From Herpomyces periplanetae (taxonomy: Eukaryota > Ascomycota > Laboulbeniomycetes > Herpomycetales > Herpomycetaceae), in NCBI GenBank assembly GCA_009733715.1, contig WMKJ01000021.1, positions 62,001 to 126,000 of the forward strand: 64,000 nucleotides of DNA. The letters are read 5' to 3'. The position numbers and the translations under genes are program-made. The notes under the pieces are model-generated. The model had not been told where the DNA came from. It worked only from the letters and a program-made list of their open reading frames with translations, and ran no database searches. Position 1 is the stretch's first letter. Each line of letters opens with the position of its first letter. Of this stretch, positions 21,150 to 30,239 are shown one piece after another.

Positions 21150-23390
21150 TCAATCAATAACTTCAAGCATGATTGTCGCATTCGATAATCCTGCTTGCAG
21201 CAAACTCTCCTCTAATGCAGCTAGTAAATTACGTCCTAAACAAACTAACTGGAATGGACGTATCCGTCCATCAAGGTCATCAGATAACTCTATACCATCC
21301 GCTATCCGTAAATCCGACACTAAATCTTGCAATGCTGATCCATTATAACGAGATGATGTTTCCACAGTTGAATGTGTATCACCGTTAATTGATTCGGCAA
21401 CTTCGGCCTTAATCCATTCGAAAATCCTTCTCACTTTATCCGTGACGTTAAACCTACGTATAATTCGTCCTCGCGCATATCGAATTTGAATGCGCGTAAC
21501 CTCTGAACTACCACTTTCACTTGACCCCGATGAACTGGGGGGTTCAACGTGGGCATGATGTGAACTAATAGCATTAAACGTGCGCAGCGTTTGCACAAAC
21601 TCCGCATCCTCGGCCGCCGCTAATTCAGTTTCCCGGGTAGCGTTCTCATCATTAGTATCACGGGAGCTTGCACTCGAACTCGACTCTGCCGTAGTTATGG
21701 CGGGTTCCATATCTGCTAAGGAATTTTTAAGCGCTAACTCTAACATTTCAGCTTCACTCATTTGTGATATAGCTTTAACCGTTATCGGCCGGGGTGGAGG
21801 CCGAGCTGGTAAAGGATTTCGCGCATTAGCTTTTAAACTGAAGCGATCTAAAAAGTCCAATAATTCCATGATAAACTCGGTTGCTTTAGGCACGGGTGGT
21901 CCACTCCAAACTTTAACTTGTTCACCTGTCCGTGGGTCAATAATCGCTATATGGGGGTATAGTGTAGAACGAGCTTGCTCGTCTGTCGCCTCTAGGTAAC
22001 CCCCTGCCATATAAAAGCGTATATAATTTTCAGCCCGAATATCATCTACGGTATACTGAAAAAAGATAAAGTTCTTTTGTACAGTTTCACGTACTCCTTC
22101 ATGCTTCCATAGGTCCCGATTTAATACTTGGCAATCAAAAATTGAAGCATCCTGTATATTTACCAAAATCCATCGTTCCACACTGGTCCCCTCGCGTCGA
22201 GCTTGTTCCCATGTTAAGCGTGTAATTAAATCAAAGGGAGGCCTGAACATATCTGCCAGAATGCTAGTTTTCGACGGAGCAGACGGTTGAGCTGTTACGG
22301 TGGTATGATTTAGCACGGTAGAAGCGATGGGGACAGTAGACTGATCATGATGAGAAGTTTCATCATCACCATCATTTTCAACGGGTGTAGGAGTGGGAAA
22401 ATCCCAAATTGAGGATTGAATATCCCGCTGATGGAAAATGCTCATACGACTTGCTCTACGACGATTTTCCATCATTTGAAAGTGCTCGGAGATCAAGGGA
22501 GAGGTGTTCTCAAGACCGAAAGAACCATGCCAATCAGAATATGTAGGACCTAGCAAACGTTCCATTGTACTGGGTATCGGAGCACGTACACCATCGGAAG
22601 TATCTGGAGGTAGAGCTGAAGTGGAGCTGGCGCCTGTGGCAGGGGAATAAGAAGTTATTGTTTGACTATCACACTGAGCACGTCCGGAAGGGCTTGCGGA
22701 GTCAATATCTGTAGTCTCCTCTGATTCATCATCAGGAGAAATTTCCACAAGATCCGTTGTATGCTCACCATTTTCATTAGTATCGGCATCGCCATCGGAA
22801 GCATCATCGTAATCTTTTTCAACGTTATCAATACTTTCCTCATCGATATCATCATCATCATCATCATCATCGTCCTGTTCCATTTCATCATAATTTTCAT
22901 AATCCTCATAATCATCAATATCATCCATATCATCTTCACGCTCAACTTGATAAAGTTCATCTAAATCATCGTTATCACCCGTGACATCAACGACCAATGA
23001 ACCAGACAAGTGATCATGGTAATCAATAATATTATGATGAGTAGGTTGCTCATCTTTATCCGAATCAATGTGAATAACTCCATTTGAATCTTCATGATAT
23101 CCGTTACCGCTATGGCTGTGGTTGCGGGTATGGGTATGGGCAACATAGTTAACTGTACCATTATTATCATTATCATCAGTAACGTTTCCACTTGTTTGCC
23201 GATGCGGTGGTGAAGTATGATTATCACTTTCGAAGTCAACAAGGTCGGGTGAGTCAATGAATAGAATGATAGCTCGTTCTACATTTCCGTCAGCTAAACG
23301 TAAATACCTTCGAGCAACATCTGACGATGCTGAAGTTATTGTAATAAACTGTTGCTCTGCCACGTCACCACACCCGCCAAAACTCATCAT
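21150..23390 (-). CDS. UBX5: UBA-UAS-UIM-UBX protein, Ubx5/UBXN7-like Cdc48 adaptor
   Basis: The first ATG is at 23390 (MMSFGG), giving 746 aa; the open frame continues upstream only through a TTG. A UBA-like segment at about 10-45 (SSDVARRYLRLADGNVERAI) is followed by a very acidic stretch at about 140-210 encoded by a GAT/TCA run. A UAS thioredoxin-like domain spans about 375-520 (RWILVNIQDASIFDCQ, FFQYTVDD, YPHIAIIDPRTGE). A UIM-like helix lies near 547 (EAEMLELALKNSLAD), and a UBX domain at about 637-746 (IQIRYARGRIIRRF) ends at the C-terminus. Such proteins link ubiquitinated substrates to Cdc48/p97 in the nucleus and cytosol. Binding to Cdc48 is inferred from the family. Confidence 0.9.
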   Translation of the reverse strand: MMSFGGCGDVAEQQFITITSASSDVARRYLRLADGNVERAIILFIDSPDLVDFESDNHTSPPHRQTSGNVTDDNDNNGTVNYVAHTHTRNHSHSGNGYHEDSNGVIHIDSDKDEQPTHHNIIDYHDHLSGSLVVDVTGDNDDLDELYQVEREDDMDDIDDYEDYENYDEMEQDDDDDDDDDIDEESIDNVEKDYDDASDGDADTNENGEHTTDLVEISPDDESEETTDIDSASPSGRAQCDSQTITSYSPATGASSTSALPPDTSDGVRAPIPSTMERLLGPTYSDWHGSFGLENTSPLISEHFQMMENRRRASRMSIFHQRDIQSSIWDFPTPTPVENDGDDETSHHDQSTVPIASTVLNHTTVTAQPSAPSKTSILADMFRPPFDLITRLTWEQARREGTSVERWILVNIQDASIFDCQVLNRDLWKHEGVRETVQKNFIFFQYTVDDIRAENYIRFYMAGGYLEATDEQARSTLYPHIAIIDPRTGEQVKVWSGPPVPKATEFIMELLDFLDRFSLKANARNPLPARPPPRPITVKAISQMSEAEMLELALKNSLADMEPAITTAESSSSASSRDTNDENATRETELAAAEDAEFVQTLRTFNAISSHHAHVEPPSSSGSSESGSSEVTRIQIRYARGRIIRRFNVTDKVRRIFEWIKAEVAESINGDTHSTVETSSRYNGSALQDLVSDLRIADGIELSDDLDGRIRPFQLVCLGRNLLAALEESLLQAGLSNATIMLEVID
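22847..22873. repeat. ATC/GAT trinucleotide run encoding poly-Asp
   Basis: In-frame trinucleotide repeat in the UBX gene, encoding about nine Asp residues of its acidic region; likely length-variable. Confidence 0.85.
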
Positions 23391-23676
23391 GAATCGCGTG
23401 ATAACCCCCTGTACTGTCCCGTTGACGACCAAGAATACCTTAACATTCCAACATCGAATGTGATGATAAAGTTAAATTTCCAGTATAAAACCTTGATATT
23501 AATTTCGATAGTACAGTAGATCCATTTTCCGCGCCCCCATGCGCTCTAAATCTCGGTCACTCTGGTTGCCACACGCTTTAACTTGCAAAACGGCAAAAAC
23601 CACATTCCGCAGGAAAATAAATCCGGAGCCGGATGACATAAGCCATTGAGTGAGCACACGTGACAGCAGTCGGAGC

Positions 23677-23700
23677 TAGGGCTAGGGTTAGGGCTAGGGT
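23677..23700. repeat. Telomere-like TAGGG[CT] array, four units
   Basis: Four exact hexamers alternating TAGGGC and TAGGGT, 287 bp upstream of the UBX start codon. Unit similarity to TTAGGG is seen in the sequence; a role as a Tbf1/TRF-like binding site is inference. Confidence 0.85.
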
Positions 23701-24181
23701 TATACATTTGCGCGTGCAGAAGTGTTGTGTTGTGCTGTAGTGTATTGTATTGTGATGTTTTTTTTCATTAGTATGTTTCACTTACTTGTTTAATTGTGTA
23801 TGTACGTGAAAAGGGTTTTGAAATTTTAAGAGCGTACGTATAAATTTTCCATGTGGGGCCCTAGGAAATCCGGGAAATTTCGCTCAAAGATTATAACCAT
23901 GGTGGACCTGTGGTAAAAGTTATCGGGATTTCATTCACCTCGCGCATTACTGCTTTAATAAATGTAAAATATAGTATGGTATCATAGCCCTGATTATGCG
24001 CGGATATTATTGGGGAAAAAAAAGTCTAATCAATTAACCCATGAGGATAAGTTGGAAAATAAAAGCCATGACAGCCAAAATAGCGCAATGTCTCCCACAT
24101 ATATACACACACTCACAAAGATAATCTCAAGCACATACACATTGTAAAGAGCCAACTACGGATCGACCCATCAACCATCAC

Positions 24182-24207
24182 CCTAGTATTTCGTAGTTGA
24201 TACTAGG
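24182..24207. repeat. Short inverted repeat after TRI1
   Basis: CCTAGTAT (24182-24189) and ATACTAGG (24200-24207) are perfect arms around a 10-nt loop, within the TRI1 3' UTR region. Confidence 0.7.
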
Positions 24208-24221
24208 CGCTGGCAATATCA

Positions 24222-25462
24222 CTACTCATCATCGGGTGAGTATAAGTTTTGATTTAGCAATTTTATCATTGTAAACATGTGCACCCGGTCTTGCTTAAAA
24301 ACTGCACGCATTGCCTCATCACAACGAATCTGTCTCTTATCACTTTGGTCTTGTAATTTATTCTCATGAATATACGCCCATAGTTTCTTGACAGTTTGAG
24401 GTCGGGACAACTGTAGATCTTGCGCTAGTCGTGCGCGATTTATCGCGAATGTTCAGTTAGGTTAGCAGTGTTAAATTTTTGTATTTTTACCATTAGCTAG
24501 CACAATCTATTCCACATCAAGTTAAACTAAAGGCTTACCGTGCTCTCGCCTAATAAATTTGCCAAAGACTTTGACAACACCATTGGTTTCTATGTTAACG
24601 TGCATGCGCAAACGCACAAATTTTCTCTCGTTAGAACATGTGTTAAACATTGACATTAATCTTATCTATAATCACTTACGTGAAATCCACCTGTGCGCTT
24701 AATCTCTCGTTTGGTCTGAACAACTCCATCATCATCATCACTGCTAATGATCTTTGATACACTTCTAATCTTTTTGTTACGACTTGAACTTCCCGTACCA
24801 TTGGCCGATCTACGAGTTTTTACGCCAACTCCTCGCGTAACCCTGCCTGCTTTACGATCCTCTTCAGCCTGTAACCGTGCAGCAAATGCAGCATCATCTT
24901 CAATCATAGAAGATGATCTCCCTTCTGACTCCCGTTTTAACTTGCGCTTGCGCGGTGATGAAGATGCGGAAAGATCTTCATTCACGTGACGTCTTGATGC
25001 GGGGTGGGTTGTAGAGGTAGAATCAGGATGAGAGGGTGGATCAAAGGGCGTGGTAGAGTTGAAAAGATGCTCGGAAACAATATCAAATCGGTTCATGATA
25101 AGCTTGGTAACGGCGGCCTAAGTAAATAAAATCCCCAGGGATGAAGTGTACGAAGAATATCACATAAAGTTTAGCAGTGAAACCAATCAATTAACCAGCA
25201 TATACAATAAAAATGTATACAATAAAGTATAAGCAGTAAAAGATGCGTGGCGGCATAGCGCATGAGTTGGCATTACTGCGCATACCTTGTATTGAGATAT
25301 ATCATAGTTTAACTCATCTTGTAGACCGCGTCGGATGATTTTAGCCGAAACGGTGTGTAAATCGCTATTGGCGAGAATTCGATCGATGATTTGGGTAAAA
25401 AGTGATTCTTGATCCGCTGTTAAAGTAGCGGAGGTATTATCCAGAGAAGAAATATCCGTCAT
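24222..25462 (-). CDS. TRI1: SWIB/MDM2 plus DEK-C domain protein, Tri1/Uaf30 family
   Basis: Four exons: 25286-25462, 24680-25117, 24539-24589 (51 nt), 24222-24410; about 284 aa. All introns are GT-AG and all junctions are phase 0. Exon 1 and the start of exon 2 build a DEK-C domain (FTQIIDRILANSDLHTVSAK, then ISQYK joined to AAVTKLIMNRFD). A Lys/Ser/Arg-rich linker with basic clusters follows, likely nuclear. The SWIB domain is pieced together by splicing: GGFH, KPMVLSKSLANLLGEST from the 51-nt exon, then LSRPQTVKKLWAYIHENKLQ and VFKQDRVHMFTMIKLL. SWIB/DEK-C proteins are chromatin-associated; Uaf30 belongs to the Pol I upstream activating factor, while Tri1 is a paralogue of unclear role. 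I cannot tell these two apart. Confidence 0.9.
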
Positions 25463-25500
25463 TGTGAAAAAAAGAATAAATAAATGTAGTGAGTGAGGTG

Positions 25501-25516
25501 CGCGCGCGCGCGCGCA
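25501..25516. repeat. CG dinucleotide run
   Basis: Eight consecutive CG pairs less than 50 bp upstream of the TRI1 start; the adjoining bases extend the alternating purine-pyrimidine pattern, which favours Z-DNA. Confidence 0.85.
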
Positions 25517-25553
25517 CAATCGCGCGCTTGGTTGACGGGAAAACCTATCTCCA

Positions 25554-25862
25554 ATGGACGAGCTGAGGAACGCTCGCCCCGAAGTGTCACGAATAAATTA
25601 CAAGCCAAGCGCAACGAATTATTCCCCTACAACGGTTAAATCGACACCGCATACCGAGAAACTGGAGGACTTAATGAAATTCAACGGGAGAAATTTGACA
25701 CACGCGCTAACGTCGACAGGCGTAGACCCAAACGCGCACGCACGAACGCACACACACACACGCACACGCACACTCACTCTCAGGAACGAACAAGCGCAAA
25801 TATACTTAAACACTTTATATAAAGAAGAAAAATGTTTAATAACATCCAGCAAAACCTTGTAA
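25554..25862 (+). CDS. Doubtful small ORF, 102 codons
   Basis: ATG 25554 opens a 102-codon frame starting 91 bp from the TRI1 start, on the opposite strand. The first 57 residues look protein-like, but the middle is encoded by the CGCAC/CA repeat and reads as HTHTRTRT, which argues against a conserved protein. The repeat may instead be an intron (GTAGAC near 25721, CTCAG near 25781), but I could not find a splice that extends the frame. No family recognised. Confidence 0.2.
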   Translation: MDELRNARPEVSRINYKPSATNYSPTTVKSTPHTEKLEDLMKFNGRNLTHALTSTGVDPNAHARTHTHTRTRTLTLRNEQAQIYLNTLYKEEKCLITSSKTL

Positions 25863-26501
25863 ATCTTACCCAAATTATCCTTCAATGAACAAGCCACGCC
25901 AAGTTAAATTTCACAGTCATCTGATCACAAGACATTTCACAATAGTACCTTCCCACTTGGTTGTAGTATGTGAAGCTTATCATTGCCTTATTTGAAACCC
26001 TTCCTGATCCGATACCGGCAGGTGCCCCAACGGTTTTTCATCTAGTTTATTTGGAAATTCGGAATTTTACCCGCGCCTTGAGATTGCCGATCCGAATTGG
26101 ACGGTTTCGGCAGTTTGAAACATGCCGATCATGTGATTATTAGTGAACTTGTTGTAGTGGTGTGACGGGATGTTTTTGAATGAAAAATATTTTAAATTTA
26201 ACTTAATTTTACTCTACAATTTATTTTTTTACATTTCACATCGATTGAATGTACTTAGAACTTATCTCAATAAACTTTAGTGAATTCTAATTTTGAGATA
26301 AACTTATCCCTGTAATAGAATATTCCGTTCACAAAACATTTTGTGCAGTCGGGAAATTTCCGTCGTGCAAGTCACGTGCTTAGGTTTGATTTCTGTCCAC
26401 GTTGGTTAAAGTGAAGGAAGATATTGGGGTTAGGATTAGTTTGGTATACTTTGACAATTGAAGGAAGAAACAATAAAATTTAACGGGATTCTAGATTTAA
26501 G

Positions 26502-27919
26502 ATGTTAATTGCGGTATATGGGCGTAAGTTTATGGGGAATTGATGAACTAAAATGTTATGGATGTGGAAATTTCTAGTTAATATATGCTGACAATTTTGG
26601 ATACAGCGACATGCTCTGGTAAAACATCTATAGTTAACTACTTTCGACAAAGATATGGGTTTACTTTATTACGTATTCAAGTCAATGGTGATTCAACATC
26701 AGAAATTTATCCTGTTAACACAAATGACGAGTGTTCATCTACGATAACGTTTTCTTCTGCTCAAAGTTTAATGGGATTTGTATTACCACGTTGGCAAGAA
26801 AATTGGATCACAAGAGACATTGATAACGCTTCTACTGCCAAAATCTTCAGACTACGACCTTTTACACTCTTCCTTCGCGTTCATGCTCCATTGTATACAC
26901 GATGGCAACGCAAGGTTCGACGGTCATATGATGCTACACGTGATCAATCAGAACCCAGCAGTCAATGGTAAGGCTATACGGATTAATGTAATGGGGATAA
27001 TTTGGGAAATTTAACAACGGTTTAGTTCGAATTTTATAACGGATTTACAAAGATTTGAAGAGTTTTGTCTTAATGATGAGCGGGAATCACAGAATTTATT
27101 GGAAATTGATTATGATTATTCTTACCAAGGGCCGCATCAAGATACTTTAGAAGCTAGTATATTCGTTGGTCATGCACATACATCCCTTATACTACACATT
27201 AATAATTACGTTTATAATAGAAATCAGAACGGATCAGTTACAAACGAATGCAATGAAACATTGAATCAATTATATGCAAAATTATCAAGTGTTGACCTAG
27301 TTAAACGAGGGGAACTTCTAATACGACCATCATGGCATGCTTATTTTATGCATTTAGCCCGACTTGCAGCTCGGCGAAGCAATTGTATGAAACGGAGAGT
27401 TGGTGCTGTTCTTGTTCACGAGTATCGTGTACTTAGTACTGGATATAATGGAACACCCCGAGGAATGATTAATTGTAACGCTGGTGGATGTGGACGTTGT
27501 AACAAGGGTGAACATCAGAACCCATCTTCCCCAGGAAATCGTGAATCATTGCCTACATGCGGTTCCGATCTTGAATCTTGCTTGTGTGTTCACGCTGAAG
27601 AAAATGTTTTACTTGAAGCTGGAAGATTAAGAATTCCTCCTGGAGCAACATTATATTGCGATACGTGTCCTTGTTTAACGTGTAGCGTTAAAATTGTTCA
27701 AATGCGCATTGGTTTAGTAGTATACGGGGATCCATATAGATTGGATGAAGCAGTAAGTATAATTCTACTGTAATTTTTGGAGTTTTCCAAAATATTTCCT
27801 CAACTATATAAATTTTCAAGCTAACCTTTTTATTCATATAATAGACCAAAAAAATTCTTCATTCCGCCAGCGTCAAGTTGCTTCACTTTCAACCCGATGA
27901 CGTCACAAGCCATGTCTAA
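26502..27919 (+). CDS. DCD1: Deoxycytidylate (dCMP) deaminase
   Basis: Four exons: 26502-26523, 26607-26967, 27026-27752, 27845-27919; 394 aa. Introns are 83, 58 and 92 nt. The 22-nt first exon encodes MLIAVYG and the splice completes a P-loop, GPTCSGKTS, that heads a kinase-like N-terminal domain as in other fungal dCMP deaminases (RPFTLFLRVHAPLYTRW is its conserved end). The zinc deaminase domain (about 220-375) has HAEENVLLEAG near 316 and CDTCPCLTC near 341, plus the extra Cys set NCNAGGCGRC. It converts dCMP to dUMP for thymidylate synthesis and is normally allosterically controlled by dCTP/dTTP. The last exon, found by its acceptor after ATAATAG, supplies TKKILHSASVKLL. Confidence 0.93.
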
Positions 27920-29412
27920 ATTTAGCAAATGTCACGTGCTTAATACTAATGTGACCAATCATGCTTATGTCATAGGGATTTGGCCAAATCATTACGTCAT
28001 ATGAATTGGTTTAGTAAAGAATGACGTAATTGGTGTATAAGTTTGGCACGTGAGTTTCGGTTCGAGCAGATTTTTGACATTAAAATGATTAATTGCGATG
28101 TATCGAAAGATCTTCTATATATCATACTTGGATATGTAGGTGGTGCTACTTAACATGAATCATGGTTTACATATACATTTTGTTACATACTTCAAAATCA
28201 GAGGATTTGATTCTATACACACTATCGCAACACCAGAGTTTACGTATACGTGCAATGTATGGGATTAAAGATTTACGTGAGCACAGGAGCACGCATACAC
28301 GTTAAATGGCACAACCGAGGTTACAATATGATTAACTAGACCCGCTCGTGTCTATAATATTGTTGTCAAAGCAGTGTTGTACAATACAGCGCTCAACTAA
28401 ATTGCTCAAGTTTTTTTACATGTTACACACTTGAATGCATCGGACCCAGCAACGTGCCACACATTATGACAGACAGTACAGGATATATATATATAGATTA
28501 TACCTATTAAATCTCTCATAGCATGCTGACGTTGCTCTGTTATGGAAAGCTTACGCAGGTCGTCTAGACTCACCGGCTGCTACAGCATGACCGGAATTAA
28601 CGAAATACAAGGCCTTGGTAACGATATTAATAGTGTATTATTATGGAACAATGTGGCCAAGGCATGACCCACCATGCCTACATATGCATAGTTTGGTATT
28701 AGTACGGCTACGTACTTTAGCACGGCTACGTGTATTGTGAATGGCAAATTGAAAAGGAGGTTCATGGATAATAGTAGCCTTGGTTTAACTAATTAAGACG
28801 GTGTGAAATGATTAGACGGGATAACCGTATCAGCGAAAGTAATAGAATTATGCCCCTGAAAGATATGATTAAGACTACTAGCATACAACAGCAGTATTCT
28901 AAAGGGGCTCAAAAGTGGCAAAAGTTGGACATGCGTTAACGAAAATGTTAAACTGTGACTAAATTAACGAGCAATATACACGCATTAATTAAAACTGGTT
29001 AAACATTATTAAACTCCGTATTCACTAAGACTTTGAAACGGAATTAAAGAGCAATAAAACGAGAGATTGGTACAAAGGATGAGTGGGGGGGTATTCAATT
29101 GAAAATATGAAAGTGAAAGGTGTAAGTTTATGTATATGTGCGCGTGCAGATTAGTATGAACCGGAGCACCGCGTGCAAAGTGGCAGATTGTTATATGTGA
29201 GAGTTAGAAACCGGCTGAATGGTTCAACTAGAGTTGCGCACACCCTGGGAATAAAAATAGCACCAAGTAAAAAGCAGCAGAGGAATGTGGAGAAAATTAA
29301 AGATATCTACACGATTATAATGAGCAGTATGATGGCAATGATTGTAAAATGAAGATTACGACGGACTTGGAGGAAATGGGGGTGTAGAAAATAACCTCTT
29401 CTCTCAAGCAAC
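27920..29412. other. Gene-free 1.5 kb with a bZIP/bHLH-type site cluster
   Basis: No ORF with recognisable content. TGACGTCA at 27898-27905, TTACGTCA at 27992-27999, TGACGTAA at 28022-28029, and CACGTG at 27933 and 28047 cluster just past DCD1. A direct repeat of ACGGCTACGT occurs around 28704-28731. The neighbouring CFEM gene ends here. Confidence 0.5.
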
Positions 29413-30239
29413 TTAGAATAGGCTAAAAAGTCCGAGTAATGCTACAGAGCCAATGGCCAAGTTGCCCGAAATACTTAAGCCGCTTGCAGAGTTTGATTTA
29501 CGTACACCAGTTCCGGTGGCCGTAGGAGAGTTCAATGTTCCGGTAGGACGACCTGAAGTTTGAGCGCGGTTACCATTGGCACCGCCATTCATTCCATTCA
29601 TATTACCACCACTATTTGTTCCATTCATACCATTTGCATTTTTCTGGTTATTAGAACCGGGGGCAGCCATACCGCCATTTGAACCATTAGAGCTCTGTCT
29701 GGAACTGGACTTCAAGAGCTCCTCGATTGTGTTCTTGTTGTTGGGGCAAGTGGCAGGTAGTCTAAGTTGGTGGCCTTGACATACCGAAGTGGCCATGGTC
29801 ATGATTCCTGTTTAGTCAAAATAAACCAAGTTTGTTAGCAAACAAGCATATGGGGAATAGACTGTATACAAAAGGAGAAGGGAAGCGTAGTTGATAAGGG
29901 TGATAACAATAACGTACGAAGAAGTTCTTCAGCGGGACACTTTTCGACAACGCAGCAAGCCAAGCTATCAATGACATTCTGATTTGAGCAGATGCAGTTA
30001 ACGTCCATAAGATTACAATTGCCGAAGTTTAGACCGGTACATTCACGCTAGACGAAAAGGATGGTAAAAGTTAGCACGGAAGAATAGTGGGATGTGAAAG
30101 AGGAAACAAGACGAGATGGGATAGAAAGAGGGCAAATTAATCAACTTACAGTACACTCGGGAATTCCGGTTAAATCGATATTATTGGCAGCGAAGACAGA
30201 AACTGCGGAAATGGCAGAGAGTAATATAAATGATCGCAT
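29413..30239 (-). CDS. Secreted CFEM-domain, GPI-anchored cell-wall protein
   Basis: Three exons: 30150-30239, 29918-30047, 29413-29807; 204 aa. Residues 1-18 are a signal peptide (MRSFILLSAISAVSVFA). The CFEM domain spans about residues 24-90: IPECTREC, NFGNC, DVNCIC, ACCVVEKC, then SVC and ATC. The eight-Cys CFEM spacing is present with the conserved Asp of the DVNCIC segment, and two further Cys (the second of ACC and the ATC) are additional. The rest is Asn/Gly/Ser-rich and low-complexity (MNGMNGG-like repeats), ending in a hydrophobic tail (ISGNLAIGSVALLGLFSLF) after a small-residue stretch, a typical GPI signal. CFEM proteins bind haem/iron or serve at the wall; the ligand here is not known. 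Confidence 0.9.

Larger units (their letters stand above)
23391..24221. promoter_or_regulatory. UBX-gene promoter and TRI1 3' flank
   Basis: No gene is seen. It contains four tandem TAGGG[CT] hexamers at 23677-23700, a GGGAAATTTC element near 23872, and an inverted repeat at 24182-24207 that begins 15 bp past the TRI1 stop. Confidence 0.5.
25463..26501. promoter_or_regulatory. Divergent TRI1/DCD1 promoter region
   Basis: Between divergent starts. It holds a CG dinucleotide run at 25501-25516, a CGCAC/CA-rich tract at 25735-25772, a doubtful small ORF (25554-25862), GCCGATC elements near 26086 and 26123, a GGGAAATTTCC near 26350, and TCACGTG near 26372. Confidence 0.5.

Noticed and set aside
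22655-23257. Met/Ile-rich ORFs in the UBX gene, both strands
   Set aside because: Produced by the GAT/ATC trinucleotide run in other frames.
23677-23700. Telomere or chromosome end
   Set aside because: Only four units, and genes continue on both sides.
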